A stretch of DNA of 64,000 bases from Mycobacterium sp. Z3061. Lineage in GTDB: Bacteria > Actinomycetota > Actinomycetes > Mycobacteriales > Mycobacteriaceae. Positions 41,333 through 50,243 of the stretch are shown here, one piece after another (position 1 is the stretch's first letter; each line of letters opens with the position of its first letter). Under the pieces are notes generated by a model. It was not told the DNA's origin, did no database searches, and saw only the letters and a list, made by a program, of their open reading frames with translations. The position numbers and the translations under genes were made by a program. The stretch is taken from positions 3,720,001 to 3,784,000 of the forward strand of contig NZ_CP134062.1 of NCBI RefSeq assembly GCF_031583025.1, read 5' to 3'.

Positions 41333-41923
41333 TCATCGTGTGCCGGCCACCGGCCAACGGGCCACCAGATCCGGCGGTACCCACCCGGGCCAGGTTGGGG
41401 CGCCGACGATGAACCCGCCCGCCAGTTGTGCCACGATGCGCGGCCCCCGGATACCGCTGTTGTCGTAAAACGTCGCCGAGTGCGCGTGGGCCGCCGCCTG
41501 GGCGACCAACGTCCAAAGTCGCTGATAGCGCTGACGAATTTTGACTTCGGGGACCGGGTGTCCGCCCGCTGCGACGCGGTGGTGTACCCGAAGTACGGCA
41601 AGTTCCTCGGGGATCAGCACCGCGTGAACAACTACCGTGTAGCCGCCGGCATGTGCGGTGTCGATGAGTTCGAGCTTGGATGGGTGCGAGAAGACGGTCT
41701 CGGCAATGAACGAGACGCCTTGTTTGATCAACAGCGCCCGCGTTCGTGCCGCGATCCGTGCGGCCTCATAGGCATGACCGGCCGCATCATCGGGCCAGCG
41801 CTGCTTCGCGATCTCATCTGCGTTGACGACGACGCTGCCCGGGAGCAGGGGCGCCAGCGTCAGCTCGACGAAGGTGGACTTGCCGGCACCGTTGCACCCG
41901 ACGACCAGGTCAAGTCGATTCAC
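41333..41923 (-). CDS. Zeta-type toxin (P-loop kinase)
   Basis: The 196-residue protein has Walker A GCNGAGKST near residue 9, an Asp in VNADEIAKQRW and the FIAETVFSHPSK segment, all as in zeta toxins, which phosphorylate UDP-N-acetylmuramic-type sugar nucleotides and block wall synthesis. It overlaps the upstream small gene by 4 bases (ATGA), the usual arrangement for a toxin behind its antitoxin. A stand-alone nucleotide or metabolite kinase is the alternative. Confidence 0.82.
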   Translation of the reverse strand: MNRLDLVVGCNGAGKSTFVELTLAPLLPGSVVVNADEIAKQRWPDDAAGHAYEAARIAARTRALLIKQGVSFIAETVFSHPSKLELIDTAHAGGYTVVVHAVLIPEELAVLRVHHRVAAGGHPVPEVKIRQRYQRLWTLVAQAAAHAHSATFYDNSGIRGPRIVAQLAGGFIVGAPTWPGWVPPDLVARWPVAGTR

Positions 41924-42306
41924 TGAGCGTGCAGCACCGTCGAGGTGCCATCGGGACGGTACTGCAGCAGCTCCCCGTCATCACTGAGCGCCACGGTGGT
42001 GATCCCGCGCGCCCCAAGCGTTTTGCCGTAATCGGTGCTTGCCAGATTCTCCTCGATGGCGGCCGCGATCTCGGCGTTGAACACCACGCCTTCTTCGGGG
42101 GTCAGGTCGCGCAGTGGCGTATCACCGGCCAGCGCGGACTCCACCTTGCGGCGGGCCGCCGTCTGCTGAGCGGACACGGCTCGGCCGACGCGGGCCCAGT
42201 GATCGAGCTGCTGCTTGGCCGAACGGCTTTGACGCGCGCCCTCTGCTGCGGCGCTGTCCATCAAATCGGCGGCAAAGCGCGTGACCCGGTCTGCGGTGTT
42301 AACCAT
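41920..42306 (-). CDS. ParD-like antitoxin of the zeta-type toxin
   Basis: The 128-residue protein starts with a helical segment (DRVTRFAADLMDSAAAEG), like the ParD-like/antitoxin family, followed by an Arg-rich helical part and a short beta-rich tail (VALSDDGELLQYRPDG). It precedes the toxin with a 4-base overlap, and an inverted repeat lies at its promoter, as expected for an autoregulated TA module. Direct proof that it neutralises the toxin is lacking. Confidence 0.78.
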   Translation of the reverse strand: MVNTADRVTRFAADLMDSAAAEGARQSRSAKQQLDHWARVGRAVSAQQTAARRKVESALAGDTPLRDLTPEEGVVFNAEIAAAIEENLASTDYGKTLGARGITTVALSDDGELLQYRPDGTSTVLHAQ

Positions 42307-42323
42307 GGCGGCACCTCACTCGT

Positions 42324-42357
42324 GTAGCAATATGAAACTACCGTAGCAGATTGCTAC
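42324..42357 (-). promoter_or_regulatory. Operator-like inverted repeats before the toxin-antitoxin pair
   Basis: GTAGCAAT at 42324-42331 and its exact complement ATTGCTAC at 42350-42357 form an 8-bp inverted repeat, and GTAGCA-gat-TGCTAC at 42343-42357 is nested inside. It lies 18 bases before the antitoxin ATG, where a promoter must be, and touches the end of the next gene. Confidence 0.7.
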
Positions 42358-43052
42358 CGTGCCGGTCGCACCGAGCGGCGGTCAGGCAGCACTAGGAGAG
42401 CGGCCAGCAAGAAGCACAGCGCGCCGACGAAGGTGCCGATGTTGGCCAGCCAGGCGTCTTCGGTGACACCCTTCTTGGTGATGAAGGCCCCGAGGGCCGA
42501 GACGCCAAAAGCGATGGATCCGACCAAGTTCGTCCACTCCGCCAGCCACTCGCGCGACTTCGGTTGTACGAATCCGATCGACAGGGTGACGGCCACAACC
42601 CCCAACACCCCGCTGACTAGGAAGGCGGCCGAACCCGCCGCGTCCGGCCCCCACACGAAATGCCGGCGGGCCGGAAGTCGATGCGCCCACAACGCCGCGC
42701 CGGTGCTGACGTTGAAGCACAGGGTGCCCACGAACTGTGTTGCCGCCGAGAGCCATTCAGCTCGTATGGTCGGCGTCGCCCATGTCCGGCCCGCGGACGG
42801 TCGGCTGAGCCACAATTGGATGAGCGCCGCGCTGGTGAAGAACCAGGCGCCGACGAAACACAGCAGGTTGGTGGCACCGGCGCCCCCCAGCAGTGCGAAT
42901 CCAGGTGCCGTGCCGATCGCGAACAGCGACGAGCCGATCGCGAACAACCAGCACTGGCTCCGCAGCAACTCAGACTTCACTGTGTTCCCGTTCGCACTCG
43001 TCGGCGGGCTTCGCAACGGCTCCACGCTGGCCGATCGAGGCGAAGATTTCAT
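42354..43052 (-). CDS. Multi-pass membrane protein
   Basis: The 232-residue protein has about five hydrophobic segments (for example LFAIGSSLFAIGTAPGFALL, LLCFVGAWFFTSAALI and IGTFVGALCFLLAALLVL, given in part). The Gly/Ala-rich helices suit a YrhK-like membrane family, but I cannot name it with confidence. I use the ATG at 43052, since sequence upstream has no hydrophobic or conserved character. Its stop lies inside the toxin-antitoxin operator. Confidence 0.75.
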   Translation of the reverse strand: MKSSPRSASVEPLRSPPTSANGNTVKSELLRSQCWLFAIGSSLFAIGTAPGFALLGGAGATNLLCFVGAWFFTSAALIQLWLSRPSAGRTWATPTIRAEWLSAATQFVGTLCFNVSTGAALWAHRLPARRHFVWGPDAAGSAAFLVSGVLGVVAVTLSIGFVQPKSREWLAEWTNLVGSIAFGVSALGAFITKKGVTEDAWLANIGTFVGALCFLLAALLVLPDRRSVRPAR

Positions 43053-43134
43053 GACGGTTTCAGTTGAGCAAAGGTACCGCAGCTTACCCCGTGGCGAGGG
43101 CCGGCAAGGACCGGCGGGCTTTAGCGTTGACAGC

Positions 43135-43563
43135 ATGGCCGGATTGGGCAATCGCGTGAAGCGTTGGCGCGCAGCGCTGCACGTGACCGTGTCAGCGCTG
43201 ATGGTTGCCGTCGCGGCACTCGCGGTCGCCCCGACAGCTCATGCGGCCGCGGCCGTGGCCACGCTGAGGGTGACATCGACCTGGCAGACCGGTTTCATCG
43301 CCAGCTTCACCATCACGAACATGAGCATGGCGCCGCTTTCTGACTGGAGGCTGGATTTCGACATGCCGGCGGGGCAGTCCGTCATCCACACGTGGAACAG
43401 TTCCGCTGCGCAGTCCGGCACGCACTGGGTTATCACCCCCGCAAACTGGAATCGCGTAATCGCGCCCGGTGGCACGGCCACCGGCGGTATGCGAGGCGTA
43501 TTGAGCGGTACCTATACGGCGCCGTCGAACTGCGTGCTCAACGGCCAATTGCCCTGCAGCTAG
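43135..43563 (+). CDS. Secreted CBM2 carbohydrate-binding protein (Rv1987-like)
   Basis: The 142-residue protein has an export signal (WRAALHVTVSALMVAVAALA, given in part) and a CBM2-type domain with Trp residues in TSTWQTGF, SDWRLDF, HTWNSS and ANWNRVI placed for sugar stacking, and a pair of Cys (NCVLN and PCS). It closely resembles M. tuberculosis Rv1987 as I recall it, a secreted cellulose-binding-domain protein without a catalytic part. It probably binds cellulose or chitin outside the cell. Confidence 0.88.
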   Translation: MAGLGNRVKRWRAALHVTVSALMVAVAALAVAPTAHAAAAVATLRVTSTWQTGFIASFTITNMSMAPLSDWRLDFDMPAGQSVIHTWNSSAAQSGTHWVITPANWNRVIAPGGTATGGMRGVLSGTYTAPSNCVLNGQLPCS

Positions 43564-43601
43564 CGGCGATTGGGTCCGCAACCCTGGCTTTGCTGCTGGC
43601 G

Positions 43602-44426
43602 TCAGCCAATCGGCCGCCAGGCACCGAGAACAGCTTCCCGGTACCAGCCCGCCCGATCCCGGACCTGGACCCCGATCCGGCTCTGCGCATTGACACGGCT
43701 GTCAAGGATGTGTTGATCATCGATGTAGATCACCGTGTGCGAGGCATGGCCGGCATCTCCGGTTGGGTGCAGATATAGCAAATCCCCGGGCAGAAACGGG
43801 CCCTCTTTGGGGATGCGGCGACCCATCGGGCCAGCCGTCCCGTCCGCCTGCCGGTGAACGTCACCGCCGAACTTGATACCGAGGCCGTAGTTGTAGACCC
43901 ACGCGGTGAAATTCGAGCAATCCAAGCCTTTTCCGGCATCCCACGCCGTTGGTCCGTGCGGGTCATCGGTGTCGGGATTGTCCGCGGCCGCACCGGCATA
44001 CGTCGAAGCCGACGGGTCCCAACCGGGGATGTGATGGTGACGGTACTGCAGCCCCAGTGGGTTGCCGGGTGTGTAGATGTAGCGCATGGCAACGGCGAGA
44101 ATCCGTTCCTGCTTCCACGTTGTGGAACCGCACTGCGCGCCTTCGGGGATAGCCGGTGTGGGCAAGGCGTCGGCTGCTGGTCCCCACCCGTGATTCAGGT
44201 AGTGGCCCTCGGCGTCGGTCCGATACCACTCGGCAGCGGGCTCGCGAGACTGGGGAAGTCCGTCTCGGGCGGCGAAATCTGCCGTCAGTGAGGTCCACGT
44301 ACAGGAGAACGGATAAGACCACTCGCCGCCTCTGGCCAGGCCTGCGGGCAGACAGCCGACGGCGGCTGACATCGCGACACAAAGCGCAGCCCATATCGAG
44401 AAGAAGAGTTTTCTCCGATGCTGCAA
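43602..44426 (-). CDS. Secreted NlpC/P60-like cysteine hydrolase
   Basis: The 274-residue protein has an export signal (residues 5-30) and an N-terminal part of unknown fold. The C-terminal half has the papain-like set: Cys in GLDCSNFTAWVYNYG, His in GHASHTVIYIDD and a downstream Asp/polar residue near ILDSR. NlpC/P60 enzymes cut peptide bonds of peptidoglycan stems. The neighbouring L,D-transpeptidase suggests both act in wall remodelling. It is on the same strand with a 107-base gap. Confidence 0.83.
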   Translation of the reverse strand: MQHRRKLFFSIWAALCVAMSAAVGCLPAGLARGGEWSYPFSCTWTSLTADFAARDGLPQSREPAAEWYRTDAEGHYLNHGWGPAADALPTPAIPEGAQCGSTTWKQERILAVAMRYIYTPGNPLGLQYRHHHIPGWDPSASTYAGAAADNPDTDDPHGPTAWDAGKGLDCSNFTAWVYNYGLGIKFGGDVHRQADGTAGPMGRRIPKEGPFLPGDLLYLHPTGDAGHASHTVIYIDDQHILDSRVNAQSRIGVQVRDRAGWYREAVLGAWRPIG

Positions 44427-44533
44427 CGGACCCTCTGCTTTGTCGAGCGATCACCTGACCAGGCAGATGCTAACGCGCAAAGCTATCCGCGCCTACGGCA
44501 TTGCCATGCCGAAAGGAGGCGAAAGGCTACGAA

Positions 44534-45760
44534 CTACGAGGATCGCGGCAGCGCGCTACCTTTGCGCCACTCGTCCCAGCTGAGCGTCCAGTCGCCGTTC
44601 TGCTCGATCTTCAGCGGCGGCCCACCGGTGTTGTGCACTTCCACGACATCGCCGGGCACGGAGAAGTCGTAAAACCATTTGGCGTTGTCGCCGTTGAGGT
44701 TCAAGCAGCCGTGCGACGTGTCGGTCTTGCCTTGAGCCCAGATCGTCGAATCGAGCTGATGAAGATAGATGCCGTCAATACTGATCCTGGTGGCGTAATT
44801 GATCGTCTCGCGGTATCCGAGCCGGGAATTCTTCGGCAGACCGAACGTCGAGGAATCCATCACCACCGGGTTTCCTTTGTCGAGCACGGTGTAGGCACCG
44901 GGGGGAGTCCAGAACGACAAAGTCCGCCCGCCCACGGTCTCGGTGCCACCCATCCCCATGGAGGTGGGCATGGTCCGAACCAGTTTCCCGTTGTCGAATA
45001 CGCTCACCAGTTTGGTCGCGTCGTCGGCAATAGCGACGTGCGCATCGCCGATGCGAAATGAAACCCGGCTGTCCTCCTGCCCAAATATGCCACCACCCAG
45101 CGCAATACCGTAAATCTTGGCGTCGGCCGTCACCGTGGTGCCGGGCGCGTAGTAATGTTCGGGCCGCCAGTGGGCGTTTTGGGAGTTGACCCAGAACCAG
45201 GATCCCGGAACGGGGGGATTGGTGGTCACCGCCAGCTGACGTTCGGCGGCGGCCCGATCAGCGATCTGCTCATCGAAGTGCGCGACGAGGACTGTTCCGA
45301 CCCCGTAGGTGCCGCCTTCCCGCAACGTAGCCTCTGAGGTCATCGTGAACGAGACCTTGGTCTGGTTGGACGGCCGCAACGTGGAGAAGGACGAAACTTG
45401 GGATTTCTCAACGTTGTTGGTCCCGCGGCTGGTGACATTGAGGGTGTAGGTATGGGCGTAGCCGAGCGGGCCCGTCGGTTTCCATACCGTGTTATCTGGC
45501 GTCATGACGCCGTCGACCGGCTTGCCCGCATCGTTGACCATGCGTACCGCGACCAACGTTCCCGTGTCGGCTTTGACCTGCACCGGCGTCGTCGGCTGGA
45601 CATCGCGCGCATCCGGACCCGGCGTGATCGTTACCTGCGCCGGCCCCTTGGGCGCGTCGCCCAGTGAATGGCGCGCAGAGCACGCCGGCGCCGCGGCGCC
45701 GAACACTCCAAGCACGACGAGCACGGATAGCAACTGGCGCCGCCGCCGGCCAGGAAGCAT
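44534..45760 (-). CDS. L,D-transpeptidase lipoprotein (YkuD)
   Basis: The protein has a lipoprotein signal with lipobox AAPACS, two Ig-like beta domains (about residues 40-250) and a C-terminal YkuD domain with the catalytic Cys in DTSHGCLNL near residue 350. This is the layout of mycobacterial Ldts, which make 3-3 cross-links in peptidoglycan and resist most penicillins. I chose the ATG at 45760 over a TTG at 45790. It is followed by the NlpC/P60 gene. Confidence 0.92.
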   Translation of the reverse strand: MLPGRRRRQLLSVLVVLGVFGAAAPACSARHSLGDAPKGPAQVTITPGPDARDVQPTTPVQVKADTGTLVAVRMVNDAGKPVDGVMTPDNTVWKPTGPLGYAHTYTLNVTSRGTNNVEKSQVSSFSTLRPSNQTKVSFTMTSEATLREGGTYGVGTVLVAHFDEQIADRAAAERQLAVTTNPPVPGSWFWVNSQNAHWRPEHYYAPGTTVTADAKIYGIALGGGIFGQEDSRVSFRIGDAHVAIADDATKLVSVFDNGKLVRTMPTSMGMGGTETVGGRTLSFWTPPGAYTVLDKGNPVVMDSSTFGLPKNSRLGYRETINYATRISIDGIYLHQLDSTIWAQGKTDTSHGCLNLNGDNAKWFYDFSVPGDVVEVHNTGGPPLKIEQNGDWTLSWDEWRKGSALPRSS

Positions 45761-45847
45761 GTTGGCTGTCACCGCAAGTGAATTAGCCAACGGCGTGGGG
45801 CTTCAAACCATTGCGTGACTCACCCTAACCCGAGAGATCATGGCTTG

Positions 45848-46672
45848 ATGGCCGACGACGACGAGCTGGAAACCTTGTACTGGGTCCCTCCGGATCAATT
45901 CACTGCCGAACGCACAAAGTTATCCGCAGCGGCTAAACAGCGGGGCGATCCCGCTGCGAGCAAACGGATCTCAGCGGCCCGCAAACCGACCACAGCGGCG
46001 TGGATCGTCAACCGGTTGATGATCGGAAGTCGGGAGGCACGGCTCCGCCTGGCCGAGCTGGGTGACAGCCTGCGCACCGCGCACGCCGCGGTGGACGGCG
46101 GGCACATCAGGGAGCTGTCCGCCCAGCAACACCATCTCATCAAGGAATTGACCGAAGCCGCCTTCGATGCGGCAGAGGTCAAAAACCCGTCGTCGACGGT
46201 GCGTGACGATGTCGCGGGCACGCTGCAAGCCGCGATCGCCGACCCCGAAGTGAGGGCGCGCCTGGGCCGCCTGGTCAAGGCCGAACGTTGGTCAGGCTTC
46301 GGCGACGTCGGCGACACTGCGGCGGTGTCAGCGACCCCGGTGCCGAAGCGAACCGCGCCAGCGCCCAAACCATCCCTGTCGAAGACGCCGCAGCGCGACC
46401 AGAGAGCCGAGGCCATCAGGCGGGAGCGGGAGAAGTTGACGGCAGCGGTAGCTGCCGCTGAGCGGGCAGCGACGCAAGCCGACAGTGTGGTCTCCGACCG
46501 GCGAGCCGAACGTGACGCGGCCCGCACGCGCCGTGACGAAGCAGCGGCAGTCCTGAGCAAGGCGGAGCGCGCGGTAGCCAACGCTGAGCGGAGCTACGAA
46601 AAAGCCCGCCGGGCCGGCCGCGAGGCTGCGCAGGCGCTGAAAGCGGTCAAGGCCCAGCTGAAGCGGACGTAG
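45848..46672 (+). CDS. Hypothetical helical protein with C-terminal coiled coil
   Basis: The 274-residue protein starts MADDDELETLYWVPPDQF, then is Ala/Arg/Glu/Lys-rich and helical; residues from about 190 on are a long coiled coil (AERAATQADSVVSDRRAER). No signal or membrane segment is seen. The ATG at 45848 starts the conserved-looking part. It is divergent from the Ldt gene. Function is unknown. Confidence 0.78.
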   Translation: MADDDELETLYWVPPDQFTAERTKLSAAAKQRGDPAASKRISAARKPTTAAWIVNRLMIGSREARLRLAELGDSLRTAHAAVDGGHIRELSAQQHHLIKELTEAAFDAAEVKNPSSTVRDDVAGTLQAAIADPEVRARLGRLVKAERWSGFGDVGDTAAVSATPVPKRTAPAPKPSLSKTPQRDQRAEAIRREREKLTAAVAAAERAATQADSVVSDRRAERDAARTRRDEAAAVLSKAERAVANAERSYEKARRAGREAAQALKAVKAQLKRT

Positions 46673-46775
46673 CACTCGCGTCCGTGCGGTGCGCCTACTC
46701 AAACCGCGACAGTCCGGGGCGGTCTCCACTAACCTGAGGGGTCATATCGGGCCGTCGATGGCAGGGGAGAAGTCA

Positions 46776-47606
46776 TTGTCTGTGGTGAACCCGTCACTAA
46801 ATGTCTCGCCCGAGGTGGTGGCGGCTGCAGCCCAGGATGTGGCGGGCGTCGGCGCGGCACTCGACCGGGTGTACGCGGCGGTGGCGCCGGCGACCACATC
46901 GGTGCTGGCCGCGGCGCAGGACGAAGTGTCCGCGGCGATCGCCGAGTTCTTCTCCGGGCACGGGCAGGCCTTCGCGGCGCTCGGCGCGAAGGCTGCGTCG
47001 TTTCAGAACCTGTTCGCGCAGGCGCTGACTAACGCCAGCCAGCAGTACACGGCCGCCGAGACCGCGATCGTCGGCCACCTGCAGGCGGCCACCGCCGCGC
47101 TGCACCTACCACCGATCTTCGGCCCGCGGCCGGTGCCCTCCTCGGTACCGGTCGACCCCTCGTTGTTCGCCGGCACCTACTACGAGCAGGGCAGTGTCAA
47201 GCAGTTCTTCTCGCTCGGCCTCGTCAACACGAAGGCGACGTACAGCCTCAACCCAGACGGCACGATCCGTGTCCAGAACTCGGGCAACTACTTCCTCAAC
47301 GGCGGCCCGCTGTCGGCGATTACCGGGTCCGCGGTGCCGCTCAACGCGACCAACACGGCGCTGGACGTCAGCTTCCTGCCGTTCAAACTGCCGTTCAGTC
47401 TCAGCGCGCCGACGGGCAACTACATCATCGTCGCGCGCGCCCCCGACTACAGCTGGGTCCTGGTCAGCGATCCCACGGGGTTCAGCGGCTACGTGCTGAC
47501 GCGCAGCCAGTTCATTCCGGCCCCGCAGTATCAGCAACTGGTAGGGGAGTTGGTCTCCCACGGCGTTTGGGGGCCGATCACCCCGACGAACCAGTACGCC
47601 TCCTGA
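46776..47606 (+). CDS. PE domain fused to a lipocalin (Blc-like) domain
   Basis: The 276-residue protein has an N-terminal PE domain (SPEVVAAAAQDVAGVG, helical to about residue 95), then from about residue 125 a beta-rich domain with FAGTYYEQGSVKQFF, ATYSLNPDGTIRVQNSG, YIIVARAPDYSWVLVSDPTG and YVLTRSQF blocks (given in part) that line up with bacterial Blc lipocalins. Lipocalins bind lipids or small hydrophobic ligands in a barrel. A TTG at 46776 gives MSVV as in other PE proteins, with AGGGGAG upstream; ATG at 46758 is an alternative. PE proteins are exported by ESX, so a surface or secreted lipid carrier is plausible. Confidence 0.85.
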   Translation: MSVVNPSLNVSPEVVAAAAQDVAGVGAALDRVYAAVAPATTSVLAAAQDEVSAAIAEFFSGHGQAFAALGAKAASFQNLFAQALTNASQQYTAAETAIVGHLQAATAALHLPPIFGPRPVPSSVPVDPSLFAGTYYEQGSVKQFFSLGLVNTKATYSLNPDGTIRVQNSGNYFLNGGPLSAITGSAVPLNATNTALDVSFLPFKLPFSLSAPTGNYIIVARAPDYSWVLVSDPTGFSGYVLTRSQFIPAPQYQQLVGELVSHGVWGPITPTNQYAS

Positions 47607-47704
47607 CCATCCGACCTATCACAGGTCAGGGAGTTCATCGCCCCGTGTCAAATTAACGCCGGAAATCGCCAACAAAACCTACAAATCCCAACTACGCGAA
47701 ATTG

Positions 47705-48571
47705 ATGATGATCCAATACGATTCGCACAAATGGCTGGACCACTTTTTTGACATCCGCGGTTCGCTGGTCCGGGAGATCATCGGTCGAGTCTCCCTCTGC
47801 GTCGCCTGGTCGGCGGCGGTCGTCGCCTTTCACAACTATGTCGCACCGGTCGGCATGCCAATCCAGCTGCACACACTGATGGGCCTCGCCCTTGGTCTCC
47901 TTCTCGTTTTCCGCACCAGCTCCAGCTATGACCGATTCTGGGAGGGGCGCAAACTATGGGGCGGCATCGTGAATGAAACACGGAACCTCGTCCGCAGCGC
48001 CAGCGTGTACATCACGGCGGATCCAGCGCTGGTCGCTCGACTCACCCGATGGACAGCCGCCTTTCCCTGGGCGGCCATGCACAGGCTGCGCGGTACCGAA
48101 GGCCTTGGGCCACAGGTCAACGAGCTTCCGCCCGCCGAGGCGCAGGCGGCGATGGATGCACAGCATCCCGCTCTCGCTGTCGCCGCCAACATGTCCGGTT
48201 GCCTGCGGGAGGCGCGCGAGCGCGGCCTGATCTCTGACATCATGCTCACGTCGATGGACCAGAACGTTCAGCTCCTAGTCGACTACCTCGGCGGCTGCGA
48301 ACGAATTCACAAAACGCCGATGCCCTTCGCTTACGCCGTTCACCTGCGCCGAGCGCTTGTGCTCTATTGCTTTACCCTCCCTTTCGCCATGGTCGATACC
48401 TTCGGCTGGACGACCATTGTCGACGTCCTGATCATCGCTTACACATTCTTCGGCATCGAAGAAATCGGCGTCGAGATCGAAAGCCCCTTCGGGGACGACG
48501 CGAACGATCTCCCGCTCGAGGACATCTGCGAGACGATCCACAAGAACGTTTACGCCCAGGCGGGCATCTGA
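47705..48571 (+). CDS. Bestrophin-family anion channel
   Basis: The 288-residue protein has the bacterial bestrophin/YneE pattern: an N-terminal IQYDSHKWLDHFFDIRGS, hydrophobic segments near residues 25-75 and 220-250, the RTSSSYDRFWEGRKLWGG motif and a late PFGDDANDLPL acidic cluster that in homologues binds Ca2+. It probably forms a pentameric chloride or anion channel in the membrane. Codon choice by eye looks a little less GC3-biased than neighbours, so transfer is possible. Two Met codons follow the chosen ATG. Confidence 0.9.
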   Translation: MMIQYDSHKWLDHFFDIRGSLVREIIGRVSLCVAWSAAVVAFHNYVAPVGMPIQLHTLMGLALGLLLVFRTSSSYDRFWEGRKLWGGIVNETRNLVRSASVYITADPALVARLTRWTAAFPWAAMHRLRGTEGLGPQVNELPPAEAQAAMDAQHPALAVAANMSGCLREARERGLISDIMLTSMDQNVQLLVDYLGGCERIHKTPMPFAYAVHLRRALVLYCFTLPFAMVDTFGWTTIVDVLIIAYTFFGIEEIGVEIESPFGDDANDLPLEDICETIHKNVYAQAGI

Positions 48572-48702
48572 TTGCGGCGGAAGCTTCCGGGCCCTCGAAC
48601 TATTGGTGGGAGGGCGGGTTCGATGACATTCGACGTCTGCTCGGGGTCGTTTGCTGAGCACCCGTACGGAGCCGGCCACGACCGCTGATCACGGGCCCTT
48701 AT

Positions 48703-49794
48703 TCAAACGCGGATGAACTTCTGTTCGCCCATGCCGAACATGCCATCGACCGAAAGGTCGACGTCGTCGGTGTGGATGCGTCCCTCGTACCAGCCGAAAG
48801 GGCCGTAATACTCGGCGAGCGAGCGGCGCGGGCCGGCGTGCAGCTCGGAGCGGACGGTCGGCGTGAACCGCACCTCGATCTGCCCCGACCCGTCGGCATC
48901 CCGCACGATCCAGGTACCCCAAGGCCCGTCGGGCCGTTTCACGTGGACGGCGGGCAGGCGGTGGACCCGGTCGCCGAGCCAGACCGCGTTCTCGTTATTG
49001 CGCTGGGGGTCGCGCACCTGGTTGTCGGTCAGGTTGAAACCCTCGATCCGGCCCTCATCGCTGCGGCGCACTGCGGTCACCCAGTCATAACGCATAGGCG
49101 AGGGGTAGTCCCCGTGATGGTCGTCGAGGATCATGAAGGAACGGTTGGGGTCAAGAACTGTCTGTTCGGCGCCGACGCGGAGCGTGCCGGCGAACGGCAT
49201 CATCGTTTTGTGCGAGTACAGCGCACGATCGTCGGCGAAGGGGTGACAGATCACCAAGTGGCCCGCCTCTCCCGGGCCACAGCGCCCGGCGCCGTGCAAC
49301 TCCAGCGGCGGCAGCGCTTCGCGCCCAGGGTGGCTGGCGTCCACCGCGACCAGGCCCGAGTCCATCTCGTTGGACACCTGCAGCGAGAAGCGTCCGACGT
49401 GACCGTGGGACCGGGTGTGGTCCAGGCCGCGAGCGACGTGCACCATCGAGGTCGGCACCTTCTGCTCCCACCGACGGATCGTGGCCGCCTGCTTGTCGAC
49501 GACCAGCACTTGCAGCAGCGAGATCGACTTCGTGTCGTACACGGCGCCAAGCACGAACACCGAGTCGTCACCGAGCTGGAATGCCTCCCACTCCTTGAGT
49601 CGGGCGCTGCGCGCGACGCGCTGTAGGCGACCGAGAGCTCCGGTGGCGGTGACGACGTCCAGCGGGTTGATCCGTGCGATCCGGCCGTTGTAGGTGCCGA
49701 ACCGGTAGCGACCGTCGAGCACCAACTGGTCGGGCGGCGGCTCGAGCGTGCGCACCAGGCCGGACGGGTCGGTCGGCAGGGTCTCGTTGTCCAC
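48703..49794 (-). CDS. DUF2804 family protein
   Basis: The 363-residue protein shows DUF2804 features: an RYRFGTYNGR-like start, EAFQLGDDSVFVLGA, and late FMILDDHHGDYPSP and WYEGRIHTDDV segments. It resembles proteins loosely compared to carotenoid 1,2-hydratases (CrtC-like lipocalin folds). Its reaction is unknown. The start is TTG- or ATG-like upstream of the conserved block; ATG gives 363 residues. It is a single gene. Confidence 0.85.
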   Translation of the reverse strand: MDNETLPTDPSGLVRTLEPPPDQLVLDGRYRFGTYNGRIARINPLDVVTATGALGRLQRVARSARLKEWEAFQLGDDSVFVLGAVYDTKSISLLQVLVVDKQAATIRRWEQKVPTSMVHVARGLDHTRSHGHVGRFSLQVSNEMDSGLVAVDASHPGREALPPLELHGAGRCGPGEAGHLVICHPFADDRALYSHKTMMPFAGTLRVGAEQTVLDPNRSFMILDDHHGDYPSPMRYDWVTAVRRSDEGRIEGFNLTDNQVRDPQRNNENAVWLGDRVHRLPAVHVKRPDGPWGTWIVRDADGSGQIEVRFTPTVRSELHAGPRRSLAEYYGPFGWYEGRIHTDDVDLSVDGMFGMGEQKFIRV

Positions 49795-49997
49795 CGCCGG
49801 AGCGTACCGGAGGGCAAGCTCGCAGGATGGGGGGATCTGCCAGCCGATTATCGATGGTCAGGGGGCGCGACTCTGTGCTGTGACCGTTAGGGATCGTTAC
49901 CGCAATCGCGACTTCGCGCTCTTATCTTTGGACATACGAGGAGCGCTCGACCCACCATCACGCCTATCGGCATCCGCAAGCCTGGGGGGCTGGAATT

Positions 49998-50243
49998 ATG
50001 ACCACCGCAATCGGCACGTACAACCCGATCGAGAAATACGTGGCCTATGAGCATGACGATTTCATCTCGGCGGTTGCAAGCATCAACGCAATTGGCGGTA
50101 GAGGGGACACAGATTCCGTCGAATCGAAGCCGCGCTGGCGACTTACCGAAGAAGAGATCGTGCGCGCGGCGATCACCATGATTTTGGTGTTCCTCACGGT
50201 GCTGATGGCCCTCTCCGCGGGCGCTATCTTGACGATGGGTTAG
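49998..50243 (+). CDS. Small single-pass membrane protein
   Basis: The 81-residue protein has a polar N-terminus (about 55 residues), then a single hydrophobic helix (AAITMILVFLTVLMALSAGA) and a short tail. This suits a small type-II or tail-anchored membrane protein. No family is recognised. The ATG lies just after a purine-poor leader, so translation evidence is modest. Confidence 0.65.
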   Translation: MTTAIGTYNPIEKYVAYEHDDFISAVASINAIGGRGDTDSVESKPRWRLTEEEIVRAAITMILVFLTVLMALSAGAILTMG

